NCBI RefSeq assembly: GCF_023721815.1
Contig: NZ_JAMDLI010000008.1
Location: 1,015,944-1,079,943, forward strand
Source: Pleomorphomonas sp. JP5
GTDB taxonomy: Bacteria; Pseudomonadota; Alphaproteobacteria; Rhizobiales; Pleomorphomonadaceae
Direction: 5' to 3'
DNA: 64,000 bases
Part shown: positions 19,264 through 28,142 of the stretch, one piece after another
How the letters are laid out: each line of letters begins with the position of its first letter
Position numbering within the stretch: position 1 is the first letter of the stretch
The notes under the pieces: generated by a model
What the model saw: only the letters and a program-made list of their open reading frames with translations
What the model was told of the DNA's origin: nothing
Databases searched by the model: none
Made by a program: the position numbers and the translations under genes

Positions 19264-20082
19264 TCACCCTTCTCTCGCCCGCAACTCGGAGCGCCGTTTG
19301 AGAAGGACACGAACAAGACCTCCCCCCAGCAAAAGCGCCGCCGCCGTGAGCGTGCTCATGGTGCCGAGCGCCGGCACCATGGGCGTATATCCGGCCACCA
19401 TCTTGGAGTAGAGCCACTTCGGGATCGTCGAGTCGGCGCCGGCCGTGTAGAGCGACAGCGGAAAGTTGCCCCAGGAGAGCAGGAAAGCGAACAGCGCGCC
19501 CGACCAGATGCCCGGCCAGAGGATGGGCAGCGTCACCGTGCGAAGGGTGAAGAGGCGCGAGGCGCCGAGGTCGCTCGCCGCTTCCTCCAGCACCGGATCG
19601 AAGCTGAACACCTGGATGGCGATCACCAGCGTCACCACCGGCACGATCCAGACGAGGTGGGCGACGACGGCGGTCTTCCAGCTGGGGCTGATGCCAAGCG
19701 CGTTGAACCAGAGCAACAGCGCGAGGCCGAGCACCGGCTGCGGAAAGAAAATCGGCAACAGCAAGAGGCGCTGGAAGGCGCGGCGCCCTTTCCAGGGATA
19801 GCGGGCGAAGGCCAATGCCCCGAAGAAGGCGAAGAGAACGCTGAGCACGGTGACGATCAGCGCGATCAGTACCGAGTTCTGGACGAGAACGTGGATCTCG
19901 AAGGAATCCCAGGTCTTGCCCCACCACTCGGTGGAGAAGATCCGGATCGGGAAGGAGAAGTAGCGCCCCTTGGAAAGCCCGGCCAGTGCGCCGCAGGCGA
20001 TCGGCAGGTAGATCGCCAGCACGACGAAGGCGGTCCAGGCGCGGATGAGGAAATGAGTGCGAGTGCGGCCGACAGTCTGCAT
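19264..20082 (-). CDS. ABC transporter permease (PotC-like)
   Basis: A 272-residue inner-membrane protein with six predicted helices and the permease loop 'EAASDLGASRLFTLRTVTLPILWPG'. It resembles the second permease of spermidine/putrescine-type importers. It starts three bases after the stop of the first permease and is co-transcribed with it. Confidence 0.9.
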   Translation of the reverse strand: MQTVGRTRTHFLIRAWTAFVVLAIYLPIACGALAGLSKGRYFSFPIRIFSTEWWGKTWDSFEIHVLVQNSVLIALIVTVLSVLFAFFGALAFARYPWKGRRAFQRLLLLPIFFPQPVLGLALLLWFNALGISPSWKTAVVAHLVWIVPVVTLVIAIQVFSFDPVLEEAASDLGASRLFTLRTVTLPILWPGIWSGALFAFLLSWGNFPLSLYTAGADSTIPKWLYSKMVAGYTPMVPALGTMSTLTAAALLLGGGLVRVLLKRRSELRAREG

Positions 20083-20085
20083 GGC

Positions 20086-20964
20086 TCAGCGCTTTCCGAG
20101 GATCTTGTCGAGGTCGAGCCGAGACATGGCAGTGAGCGCCAGACCGGAGACGATGAGAACGAGGATGAGAGCAAGCGCCGATCCCATCGGCCAGTTCTGG
20201 GCGTAGGTGAAGGCAACCTCGATATCCTGGGTGATGGTGATTACCGACTGTCCGCCGAGGATCTTGGCCTCCGCCACCGCGCCGGCGGCCAGCACGAAGG
20301 TCAATAGAGCACCGATCAGGATGCCGGGCATGGCGAGCGGCAGTTCCACCTCGCGCCATATCATCAGCCTGGAGGCGCCAAGATCACGTGCCGCATCGAC
20401 GAGATCGCGCGGAATCATGGCGATGCCGAGCGTCATTGGAAACAGCATGAACGGCAGATAGACGTAGACCATGCCGAAGAGCGTGATGCCCGGCGTGTAA
20501 AGAAGATCGGGGCCGCCGGGGAAGCCGAGCCATTTCAGAGCGCCGTCGAGGACACCGTTCTTGATGAAGAACAGCACCCAGCCGTAAAGGCGGACGTTTT
20601 CGGACACGAACAGCGGAAAGACGAACAGCACCGACACAAGGCCGGACCACTTGCCGAACACCTTGTTGAGCCCGAAGGCGATGGGGTAGCAAACAACGAG
20701 AAGGATGGCCACGCAGGCAAAGGCCAGCGCCAGCGCCCAGACGAAAGACGTCCAGACCGTGTTGTTGGCATCGAAGATCGCCGCGAAGTTCTGAAGCGTG
20801 AAGGAGCGGAAAACGTCGAAGCTCTTTGGCGTCGCAAAGGCATAAGCGGCAACCGTGACCAGCGGCGCAAGAAAACCGGCGACGAGCAGGACAAGCACCG
20901 GCAGCGAGGCACGAAGGCCGGGCGACAGTTTCGGTGCCGGTGCGGACAGGGAGTTCTCGGCCAT
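20086..20964 (-). CDS. ABC transporter permease (PotB-like)
   Basis: A 292-residue permease with six predicted helices and the coupling-loop motif 'DAARDLGASRLMIWREVELPLAMPG'. The start at 20964 follows GTGGGAGGCTGAC, one base after the ATPase stop; an in-frame upstream codon would overlap the ATPase. It pairs with the PotC-like permease. Confidence 0.9.
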   Translation of the reverse strand: MAENSLSAPAPKLSPGLRASLPVLVLLVAGFLAPLVTVAAYAFATPKSFDVFRSFTLQNFAAIFDANNTVWTSFVWALALAFACVAILLVVCYPIAFGLNKVFGKWSGLVSVLFVFPLFVSENVRLYGWVLFFIKNGVLDGALKWLGFPGGPDLLYTPGITLFGMVYVYLPFMLFPMTLGIAMIPRDLVDAARDLGASRLMIWREVELPLAMPGILIGALLTFVLAAGAVAEAKILGGQSVITITQDIEVAFTYAQNWPMGSALALILVLIVSGLALTAMSRLDLDKILGKR

Positions 20965-20965
20965 G

Positions 20966-22072
20966 TCAGCCTCCCACCACGATGGCGTTGCCGGCATCCC
21001 AGCCGATCGTCACCTCTCCATCGCCCTTCCAGGCGGCGGCACGAGGCACCTCGATCAGGAAGGTGCGCCCGGTGCGACTCCTCACCTGATATTGCAGGCG
21101 TGAGCCCAGCGAGTACTCGTTGAAGATGGTACCGGTGAGCGTGTTGTCGGCGCCGGCCTCTTCGGTCACGAAGCGCATGTATTCGGGGCGGATGACGACG
21201 CTGGCCTCGTCGCCGGCGATATCGAGGCTCGACGGCACCGCCACCGGCTTGCCGTCGCGGCGCAGCCAGCCGCCATCGGCGCGACGGATCGGGACGATGT
21301 TCACCTCGCCGAAGAACTCTGCGACGAACCGGTCGGCCGGGGTCGTGTAGATCTGTTCGGGCGTGCCGATCTGCACCACCTTGCCGGCCCGCATGACACC
21401 GATGCGGTCGGACATCACCATCGCCTCTTCGAGCGAGTGGGTGATGTAGACGAAGGTCTTGCCGCTTTCGCGGTGCAGATCCTTGAGCTCCTTTTCCAGG
21501 AGCTTCTTGAGCTTGTAGTCCAGAGCGGACAGCGGTTCGTCGAAGAACAGGACGTCGGGGTCGTAGGCGAAAGCGCGCGCCAGCGCCACGCGCTGCTTCT
21601 CGCCGCCCGAACACAGCATGACGTTCTTGGAATAGTAGTCCTCGGGCAGGCGAACCTTGGCCATCAGCTCGAGTGCCCGCTTGCGCCGCTCTTCCGGGGC
21701 CATCTTTCGGACGCGCAGCGGAAACTCGATGTTGTCGCCCACGGTCATGTGCGGGAAGAGCGCCAGGGACTGGAAGACGAGGCAGGTCGGCCGCCGGTTG
21801 GACGGCACGTCGTTGATCAGCTCGCCGCGCAGCGTGATGTAGCCCTCGCTCGGGCTTTCAAGGCCGGCCAGCATCCGGAGCAACGTCGTCTTGCCCGACC
21901 CCGAAGGGCCGACGATCGTCACGAACTCCCCCTCTTCGATGTCAAGGCTGATGCCGTCGACCGCTGCGAAGCCGTCGAACACCTTGCGAACGTCGACAAG
22001 CTGCAGCACCGGTCGCGGCGACTTCTGGGCGACGAGTGAATCGGAGGCGGGAGAGGCGGCGACAGACGACAT
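20966..22072 (-). CDS. ABC transporter ATP-binding protein (PotA-like)
   Basis: A 368-residue ATPase with Walker A 'GPSGSGKTT', a Q-loop in 'VFQSLALFPHMTV', a signature reading 'CSGGEKQRVALARAF' (Cys in place of the usual Leu) and Walker B 'LFFDEPLSALD'. A C-terminal TOBE regulatory domain follows (about 290-365). I start it at ATG 22072; the open frame continues upstream through the intergenic hairpin without similarity. Confidence 0.9.
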   Translation of the reverse strand: MSSVAASPASDSLVAQKSPRPVLQLVDVRKVFDGFAAVDGISLDIEEGEFVTIVGPSGSGKTTLLRMLAGLESPSEGYITLRGELINDVPSNRRPTCLVFQSLALFPHMTVGDNIEFPLRVRKMAPEERRKRALELMAKVRLPEDYYSKNVMLCSGGEKQRVALARAFAYDPDVLFFDEPLSALDYKLKKLLEKELKDLHRESGKTFVYITHSLEEAMVMSDRIGVMRAGKVVQIGTPEQIYTTPADRFVAEFFGEVNIVPIRRADGGWLRRDGKPVAVPSSLDIAGDEASVVIRPEYMRFVTEEAGADNTLTGTIFNEYSLGSRLQYQVRSRTGRTFLIEVPRAAAWKGDGEVTIGWDAGNAIVVGG

Positions 22073-22106
22073 GAGCGAGCGACCCTGAAAGCAAACCTGA
22101 GGAAAG

Positions 22107-22130
22107 CCGTCCGCCGCGAGCGGCGGACGG
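22107..22130. repeat. Intergenic hairpin between binding protein and ATPase genes
   Basis: A perfect 10-bp stem (CCGTCCGCCG / CGGCGGACGG) with a CGAG loop lies in the 76 bases between the binding-protein stop and the ATPase start. No T-tract follows. Such hairpins commonly stabilise the 5' binding-protein message and lower expression of downstream membrane genes. Confidence 0.7.
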
Positions 22131-22148
22131 TGTTGTTCGGGTGGAAGA

Positions 22149-23288
22149 TCAGCCGCGCTGGCGCTTGGCGCCGAGCATGATCTCCAGTGCCTTGTCATAG
22201 TCGGGCACGATGTCGTACTCGGCCGAGCGAGCCATTTCCTCTTCGACGCTGTCCCACTGGATGGCGTCAAGTTCGTCCTTGGTGAACAGGTCGAAGCAGG
22301 CCTTGTTGCCCATCTGGGCCACCGGGTTGAAGGTGCCCTCGGCGAAGGCCACGGTGTGCGCCACTTCCGGATCCTGAACGTATTCGAGGAACTGGGTGGC
22401 GAGCGGCGACAGCTGCGGATTGTTGACCGTCGAAGTGATCTCGATCCAGGCCACGCCGCCTTTGCCGTCGATCGGTCCCTTCAGCGGCGTGACGGCGCGA
22501 AGGTTCGGATAGCCGTCGGCACGAGCCGGGGACACGGAGTAGGTGCCGCCGGTGAAGTGCAGGTCGATTTCGCCGGAAATCAGGGCCTGGTTCATGGTGG
22601 CGATGTCGCCGATCATCTTGGCACCCTTGAAGATGCGAACGGCGGTCTCCTCGAATGCCTTGAAGTCGGCATCCGTGTGCTCGACGAAGGGGTTGATGCC
22701 GGCGGTCAGGAAGATATCGAAGACGTTCCAGTCGTCGGATTCGAGGATGCCGTATTTGCCAGCTAGCGACGGGTCGTTGAAGAGGTTCCAGCCCTGCTCC
22801 TCGGCGGTAGCCCGGCTGATCTTGTCGGTGTTGACGACGAAGGAGTAAGGTCCGAAGCGCTGGGCCATGCCGAGCAGATCCTTGCCGTCGTCGCTCATCG
22901 CCCAGCGGTAGGGCGCCTTGAACTCGGGCAGCATCTTGTCGAAGTAGGGCTCGAAGGTCTCACGCGGCAGCGGCTTGATCAGGCCGGCCGGCGCCATGAC
23001 CTTGCGCGCCCAGGGATTGTTGACATTGATCAGATCCCAGACGGCGGTCTCGCCAGCCCGGAGGCGGTTGATCATCGTCGGATCGTTGGTGAGGCTCTCG
23101 GCCTTCACCGTCGCGCTCTTGGCCGCCCGGAACGGGTCGAGCACCTGCGCCGAGTTGTAGCCCTCCCAGCAGAGAATGTTGAGCTCGCTTTCGCGGGCGG
23201 CGAAGGCACGGCTCGCGGACACCAGCGGGCCGGCGAAAGCCGCCGCCCCCATCATCTGCAACATGTTGCGCCTGGACATCGGACCCAT
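22149..23288 (-). CDS. Extracellular solute-binding protein (PotD-like, Tat-type signal)
   Basis: A 379-residue periplasmic binding protein. The N-terminus 'MSRRNMLQMMGAAAFAG' has a twin-arginine motif and a hydrophobic stretch ending at 'SRAFA'. The mature part begins 'ELNILCWEGYNSAQVLDPF', typical of polyamine-type binding proteins. The start at 23288 follows AGGAAAGGATTTTCCG. First gene of the importer operon; substrate probably a cationic amine given the family, not proven. Confidence 0.88.
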   Translation of the reverse strand: MGPMSRRNMLQMMGAAAFAGPLVSASRAFAARESELNILCWEGYNSAQVLDPFRAAKSATVKAESLTNDPTMINRLRAGETAVWDLINVNNPWARKVMAPAGLIKPLPRETFEPYFDKMLPEFKAPYRWAMSDDGKDLLGMAQRFGPYSFVVNTDKISRATAEEQGWNLFNDPSLAGKYGILESDDWNVFDIFLTAGINPFVEHTDADFKAFEETAVRIFKGAKMIGDIATMNQALISGEIDLHFTGGTYSVSPARADGYPNLRAVTPLKGPIDGKGGVAWIEITSTVNNPQLSPLATQFLEYVQDPEVAHTVAFAEGTFNPVAQMGNKACFDLFTKDELDAIQWDSVEEEMARSAEYDIVPDYDKALEIMLGAKRQRG

Positions 23289-23357
23289 CGGAAAATCCTT
23301 TCCTGCTGACGGTTGGTCTGTTCCCATTTGTTATGTTGGAAGTCTGTCGCAAAAATG

Positions 23358-23371
23358 TGTTGTTTACAACA
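23358..23371. promoter_or_regulatory. Operator-like inverted repeat between the importer and the SDR gene
   Basis: TGTTGT-TT-ACAACA is a perfect inverted repeat in the 301-base divergent region. The string ACAACATCAAT at 23366-23376 recurs exactly upstream of the kinase gene (26788-26798), as does ATGTTGGAA (23333-23341 and 26797-26805). This suggests one regulator for both units. The rest of the divergent region holds only promoter-like AT-rich sequence. Confidence 0.55.
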
Positions 23372-23589
23372 TCAATTTCGTTGGGCATGTTGACCTCAAC
23401 GAAGGGCAGCCGTGCGGTAGGCGGGACGCTCGCCGGGTTGCAGACACAGGATATATACCCGCCAAAATCCCTTGTTTCCGGGGTAAATATCATGTTCACC
23501 GCATACCGCATCTTTTTTGACCTTCTGCTGCCGCAGGCATGACCGATATGCCGGATTTTTGGTCAAACAACGAGAGAAGGTGGAACTAA

Positions 23590-24366
23590 ATGTTGCAGTC
23601 ACTACATGGAAGGACAGTGATCGTCACCGGCGGGAGCCGGGGTATCGGCAAGGGAATTGCCCTTCGTTTCGGTGAGGCCGGCCTCAACGTCTTGGTTGTA
23701 TCGCGAAGCGAGTCCGACGCTTCGGCCGTCGCAAAGACGATTGGACCGAACGCCAGCGGCTTCGGCGCCGACGTATCGACGCCGGAGGGATGCGCGGCGA
23801 TGGCCAAGGCGGCGGTCGATCGCCATGGCTCCATCGATGTCCTGTGCGCCAATGCCGGCATCTTTCCCGCCGCCAAGCTGTCCGAAATGACGGCCGCCGA
23901 TTTCGACCACGTCATTTCCACCAATCTCCGCTCCACCTTCCTCAGCGTGTCGGCCGTGCTTCCGGCGATGACAGAAGCCGGCCGAGGCCGCATCGTGCTG
24001 ACATCGTCGATCACCGGCCCGGTCACCGGTTATCCGGGATGGTCGCACTACGGTGCGAGCAAGGCCGGCCAGCTCGGCTTCATGCGCACGGCGGCGATCG
24101 AACTGGCGCCAAAGGGCATCACCGTCAACGCCGTGCTGCCGGGCAACATCTTCACCGAGGGTCTTGAGGGGATGGGACCGGACTACATCGCCAAGATGGA
24201 GGCGTCGATCCCGCTGAAGCGACTGGGCACGGTGGCCGACATCGCCAACGCCGCCCTGTTCTTTGCGTCCGAAGAGGCAGCCTACATTACCGGCCAGACC
24301 ATCACCGTCGACGGCGGGCAGATCCTGCCGGAAAGCCTCGGCGCGCTGGAAGCGATGGAGGGCTGA
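23590..24366 (+). CDS. SDR-family oxidoreductase (FabG-like)
   Basis: A 258-residue classical short-chain dehydrogenase/reductase: cofactor motif 'TGGSRGIGKG' (residues 13-22), 'NAG' (about 88-90), catalytic Ser/Tyr/Lys in 'SSITGPVTGYPGWSHYGASKAG', and C-terminal 'ITGQTITVDGGQILPE'. It is divergent from the importer and convergent with the aminotransferase-fold gene. In context it would reduce or oxidise the carbonyl product of the kinase/phospholyase pair, but annotation as fatty-acid reductase is not supported by the neighbours. Confidence 0.88.
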   Translation: MLQSLHGRTVIVTGGSRGIGKGIALRFGEAGLNVLVVSRSESDASAVAKTIGPNASGFGADVSTPEGCAAMAKAAVDRHGSIDVLCANAGIFPAAKLSEMTAADFDHVISTNLRSTFLSVSAVLPAMTEAGRGRIVLTSSITGPVTGYPGWSHYGASKAGQLGFMRTAAIELAPKGITVNAVLPGNIFTEGLEGMGPDYIAKMEASIPLKRLGTVADIANAALFFASEEAAYITGQTITVDGGQILPESLGALEAMEG

Positions 24367-24374
24367 GTTGTTCA

Positions 24375-24406
24375 GGAGGAGCGGCGCTTGGCAGCGCCGT
24401 TCCTCC
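24375..24406. terminator. Bidirectional hairpin between convergent genes
   Basis: GGAGGAGCGGCGCT and AGCGCCGTTCCTCC form a 14-bp stem with one G-T pair around a TGGC loop, between the stops of the SDR gene and the aminotransferase-fold gene. No clear T-tract is present. Confidence 0.65.
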
Positions 24407-24419
24407 GACTTCCGCCGGT

Positions 24420-25748
24420 TCAGCGGTCCGCCAAAATCGCCTTCAGCGTCTCGACAAAGAACTCGGCATTCTCCCTCGAAAAGCAGAGCGGCGGCCGGAT
24501 CTTCAGTGTGCTGCCCCAGAGTCCGGCAGCGCCAATCAGGACGCCGCGCTCCTTCATGGCATTGATGACGAAGGTGGCTAGCCCCTGATCGGGCCGGCCG
24601 TCGTCATCGACGAAGTCGAGACCGATGAACAGACCGGCTCCGCGCACGGCCCCGATATCGCGACGATTGCCCATCACCGTCAAAAGGTTTGCCTTGAAAT
24701 AGGCGCCGACGTCGCGAGCATTGTCGATGAGCCCCTCTCCGTCGATGACGTCAAGCACCGCCGAACCGGCGGCGGCTGCCACCGGATTGCCGCCGAAGGT
24801 GTTGAAGTAGCCGGTCTCCTCGCAGAACAGCGACAGAAGGTCCGGCCGAGTGACGACGCCGGCCATCGGGAAACCGTTGCCCATCGGCTTTCCCATCGTG
24901 ACGACGTCGGGAACGATGCCGTGACGCGAGAAGCCCCAAAGGCCGCCGCCAGTCCGACCGAAACCGGGCTGCACTTCGTCGGCGATGAAGAGACCACCGG
25001 CCTTGTGGGCGACATCGACCGCCGACTTCAGGAAGCCCGGAGGATCGGCGAAGATTCCGTCGGAGGAAAAGATGGTATCGACAATGACAGCGGCAAAGCC
25101 GACGCCATTCGCTTCGAGATCGTCGATCGCGGTCTGAAGATTGTTCGCAAAGAAGGCGGCGACATCGCCGCCCGGCGCCTGGGCCGGGTCAGGCTCGGGT
25201 ATGACGCGCACGAAGTCCGGCACAGGCTTCGACTTCATCGATGATGGCGAGATGGCGGTCACGTGTTGGGTGTTGCCATGGTAGGCGGCGCGGGTGACGA
25301 CAAACCCGCGCTTTCCCGTCGCCGCCTCGGCGATCCGCATGGCAAGGTCGTTACTCTCCGAGCCGGTACAGGTCATGGTGAGGTTGGTGAGCGGCGGCGG
25401 AAACCGCGACAGCAGCTTTTCCGCGTAGGCCTCGACCGGCTTAGTCAGGTAGCGGGTGTGGATGTTGAGGACGGCTATCTGCCTGGCCACCGCCTCGGCG
25501 ACAGCCGGATGGGAATGGCCGATCGATGGCACGTTGTTGTAGACATCAAGGTAGCGCCGCCCCTCGGCGTCATACATGAAGACGCCTTCCGCCCGCACCA
25601 TCTCGATCGGCTCCTTGTAGAAGAGCACCGACGACGCGCCGAAGGTGGCCTGACGTTTGGCGACACGCTCCGCCAGCTCCGGCGCCAGCGCCGTCCCCTC
25701 CGAAGCCTCGAAGCGATTGAGGGCGAGAATCTGCTTGGTCGGACTCAT
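24420..25748 (-). CDS. Class III aminotransferase-fold PLP enzyme, phospholyase-like
   Basis: A 442-residue fold-type I PLP enzyme. 'TCTGSESNDLAMRIA' binds the cofactor phosphate, 'IADEVQPGFGRTG' carries the Asp, and the lysine lies in 'VTMGKPMGNGFPMAGVV'. The 'GKPMGNG' form is typical of the ethanolamine-phosphate and phosphohydroxylysine phospholyases, unlike the 'KGIGNG' style of AGXT2. The ATG overlaps the kinase stop (ATGA), so the two are coupled. I infer that it removes phosphate and ammonia from a phosphorylated amino alcohol. A plain transaminase remains possible. Confidence 0.8.
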   Translation of the reverse strand: MSPTKQILALNRFEASEGTALAPELAERVAKRQATFGASSVLFYKEPIEMVRAEGVFMYDAEGRRYLDVYNNVPSIGHSHPAVAEAVARQIAVLNIHTRYLTKPVEAYAEKLLSRFPPPLTNLTMTCTGSESNDLAMRIAEAATGKRGFVVTRAAYHGNTQHVTAISPSSMKSKPVPDFVRVIPEPDPAQAPGGDVAAFFANNLQTAIDDLEANGVGFAAVIVDTIFSSDGIFADPPGFLKSAVDVAHKAGGLFIADEVQPGFGRTGGGLWGFSRHGIVPDVVTMGKPMGNGFPMAGVVTRPDLLSLFCEETGYFNTFGGNPVAAAAGSAVLDVIDGEGLIDNARDVGAYFKANLLTVMGNRRDIGAVRGAGLFIGLDFVDDDGRPDQGLATFVINAMKERGVLIGAAGLWGSTLKIRPPLCFSRENAEFFVETLKAILADR

Positions 25749-26749
25749 GCCACACCCTTCAGGAAATCGGCGGCGAGATAGCGGTCGGCGAGGTCGATGG
25801 TGCCGGCGGTGTAGGCCGCCCCCATGGACTGTGCCGTCGGCGTTTCGGAATGCGAAGCGATCCAGGCGGTGAGCTGCATCCGCCTCAGCATCACCAGCAT
25901 GGGCAACGCCGCCGCCTGCTCCGGATCGAGCGGGGCGAGGCGCGCATAGCCATCGAGCCAAGCCGCCATCAGCTCGGGGATAAAGGGCTCGGTTTCCATG
26001 AAAGAAATCGAAGCGGCAAAGTCGTAGGCAAACCAGGAGAAGCCGCAATCGTCGAAGTCGATGACGCCCAGTCGGTCGCCATCCACCAGGAGATTGGCGG
26101 CGCGCATGTCAGCGTGGATCAAGCCAAAACGATCGGGCGAAGTGCCGAAGGAGGCTGTTTCCTGCTGGAGCCGGGCCGCCACCCTTTCGAGCACCGAACG
26201 GCCGACATCGTCCAGGCCAAGCGCAGCGCGCCAATCGCCCCAATAGGCGTTCGGGCCGATGATAGTATCGAACGTCCAGGTCTTGCGAGTAAAGCCAGCC
26301 GGCGGCGACCACGCTCGACTATGAGCGTGGAGACGGGCGGAGATCTCGCCGAGATGGCCGTACCACCTCGCAAGATCGCCGGCCTCGTCGGGGGCCTTAC
26401 CGTTCATGAATTCGAACGCCACGACATTGCGATGCGTTTCGCCGTCGAAAAAGGTGGCGAGCAGCCGTCCGTCTCTTGCGTGAATCGGCGCCGGCGTGGC
26501 GATGATGCCCGCCTCCCTTAAAGCCTCGATCCATTGCAGTTCGGACGATATCTCTTCATCGCTGTGGTAAGCCGGGCGATGTACGCGCAAGATCTTGCGT
26601 CCGCCACCCTGAGCATCGTCCACCATGAAAGTGGCGTTCTCGGAAATGGTCAGCAGCGATAATCCCGCTGTTTCATCGATATTCCAAGTCGGTAGCGCTG
26701 AACGCAGGCCACCTTCGAGACGGGCGAGAAAGGCATCATGGTAGAGCAT
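25745..26749 (-). CDS. Aminoglycoside-phosphotransferase-fold kinase
   Basis: A 334-residue APH/choline-kinase-fold protein. The Brenner-type catalytic motif is 'LIHADMRAANLLV' and the metal-binding motif 'VIDFDDCGFSWFAYDFA'. The fold phosphorylates hydroxyls on small molecules (choline, ethanolamine, hydroxylysine, homoserine, antibiotics). Its coupling to the phospholyase-like gene by an ATGA overlap argues for phosphorylation of an amino alcohol that the partner then cleaves; antibiotic resistance is unlikely. The start codon lacks a strong ribosome binding site. Confidence 0.82.
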   Translation of the reverse strand: MLYHDAFLARLEGGLRSALPTWNIDETAGLSLLTISENATFMVDDAQGGGRKILRVHRPAYHSDEEISSELQWIEALREAGIIATPAPIHARDGRLLATFFDGETHRNVVAFEFMNGKAPDEAGDLARWYGHLGEISARLHAHSRAWSPPAGFTRKTWTFDTIIGPNAYWGDWRAALGLDDVGRSVLERVAARLQQETASFGTSPDRFGLIHADMRAANLLVDGDRLGVIDFDDCGFSWFAYDFAASISFMETEPFIPELMAAWLDGYARLAPLDPEQAAALPMLVMLRRMQLTAWIASHSETPTAQSMGAAYTAGTIDLADRYLAADFLKGVA

Positions 26750-26788
26750 GCTGGCCGGATCCGTGCAGGACTATATTTGCAGATGCAA

Positions 26789-26802
26789 CAACATCAATGT
26801 TG
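26789..26802. promoter_or_regulatory. Operator-like inverted repeat upstream of the kinase gene
   Basis: CAACAT-CA-ATGTTG is a perfect inverted repeat 40 bases before the kinase start, with further CAACA half-sites on both sides (26786-26790 and 26809-26813). It shares 11 bases with the divergent importer/SDR promoter. Confidence 0.55.
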
Positions 26803-26875
26803 GAATTGCAACATTAAAAAGCGGGCAGACACTGCCTGCCACACCGGCAAGCCACACATTTTCGCCTTAAAAGCA

Positions 26876-26904
26876 ATCCCCGGGGAGCCGTGCTCCCCGG
26901 GGAT
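26876..26904 (-). terminator. Terminator of the sugar ABC operon
   Basis: ATCCCCGGGGAG and CTCCCCGGGGAT pair over 12 bases with a five-base loop, followed on the minus strand by TTGCTTTT. It lies 32 bases after the binding-protein stop. Confidence 0.85.
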
Positions 26905-26936
26905 GCAAGTCTAGACCCAAACGATCGGGCAATGGC

Positions 26937-27872
26937 TCAGCGAGCAGCCGTCCAGCCCTTGTAGTCGGCCACGTTCTCGCGAGTCACGAGCTTGGACGGC
27001 AACAACGTCACCTGCTGCTCGGGCTTCTTGCCATTGAGCAGATCGATGCCGATCTGCGTGGCGAGCTGCGCCATGGCATAGGGATCCTGGCTCGACGAGG
27101 CGAGGACGAGGGACGAGGTGTCCTTCAACTCGGCTTCGATGTCGGGCGCGCCGTCGACGGCCGTGATGAACAGGTCGGTGCGATTGGCCTGCTTGGCGGC
27201 AAGGCTGGCGCCGATACCCGTCGGGTCGTTGATGGCGAACACGGCATCGATCTTCTCGAAGCGGGTCAGCATCGACTGCATGACGTTGAGACCGCCGTCG
27301 CGCGAGCCCTTGGCGTCCTGATCGTCGGACAGCACGTTGATGCCGGAGTTGGCGCCGAACACCTTCTTGCAACCGACGACGCGGTCGATGACGGCCGACA
27401 CCTGCGGGCCGTTGATGATGACGACGTCACCCTTTCCTTCCAGCTTGTCGACGATGTACTGGCAGGCGATCTCGCCGGCCTGGACGTTGTCGGTGGTCAC
27501 GGTGGCATCGGCGCCCTCGGCGGCGGTGTCAACGGCGACGACCGGAATGCCAGCGGCCTGAGCGCGGGCGATAGCCGGGGCCACAGCCTTCGGATCGGCC
27601 GGATTCAGGAGGATCAGGTCGACGCCGGCGGCGATGAAGTTATCGATCTGGGTGAACTGCTTGTTCATGTCGTAGTCATAGCCGAGGGCGGTGACTTCGA
27701 CGTTGGGATTGATCTCCTTGGCCTTGTCCGTCGCGCCGGTGGCAAGGGCGACGAAGAACGGATTGCCCATGGAACCGAGCGAAATACCGATCTTGTTGAG
27801 GTCCTTGGCCGAGGCGACGCCGGTGAAAGCAACGGCGGCGGCGGCGGCGAGCAGAATGCTGCGAGACTTCAT
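26937..27872 (-). CDS. Sugar ABC transporter substrate-binding protein (RbsB-like)
   Basis: A 311-residue periplasmic protein with a signal peptide ending at 'FTGVASA' (about residue 22) and the ribose/galactose-type fold: 'ISLGSMGNPFFVALATGA', 'AAGVDLILLNPADPKAV', 'GIPVVAVDT' and 'AINDPTGIGASLAAKQ'. It is the last gene of the ROK-ATPase-permease-binding protein operon. The sugar cannot be read from the sequence. Confidence 0.9.
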   Translation of the reverse strand: MKSRSILLAAAAAVAFTGVASAKDLNKIGISLGSMGNPFFVALATGATDKAKEINPNVEVTALGYDYDMNKQFTQIDNFIAAGVDLILLNPADPKAVAPAIARAQAAGIPVVAVDTAAEGADATVTTDNVQAGEIACQYIVDKLEGKGDVVIINGPQVSAVIDRVVGCKKVFGANSGINVLSDDQDAKGSRDGGLNVMQSMLTRFEKIDAVFAINDPTGIGASLAAKQANRTDLFITAVDGAPDIEAELKDTSSLVLASSSQDPYAMAQLATQIGIDLLNGKKPEQQVTLLPSKLVTRENVADYKGWTAAR

Positions 27873-28059
27873 GACTACGTTCCTCCTTGGGATGCCGGCT
27901 GGGCCTGGCGGATCTCCTCCCGCCTGACGCGCCTGCTATGTCCGGCCGGCCGCGAGGCGGTCCCGCCGGTGGATTGCAGGGGTGGCATGGCTACCGGCCT
28001 CTACCGGCGATACACCACCCCAGATGCGGAGGCGGGGACAGCCCGCCGCCGAATTTCTG

Positions 28060-28137
28060 GGACTGGGCGAGGCACTCTGCCCAGTCCTCGTTTCCGAGCA
28101 TCTGCCCGGTCCGAAAAGACTCCGGCTTTTCGGACCG
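28060..28137. repeat. Two intergenic hairpins before the sugar-binding-protein gene
   Basis: GGACTGGGC (28060-28068) pairs with GCCCAGTCC (28079-28087), and CGGTCCGAAAAG (28107-28118) pairs with CTTTTCGGACCG (28126-28137). They lie in the 270-base gap between the permease stop and the binding-protein start. They may attenuate read-through or protect transcript ends, with the binding protein perhaps having its own promoter in the gap. Confidence 0.65.
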
Positions 28138-28142
28138 ACGGC

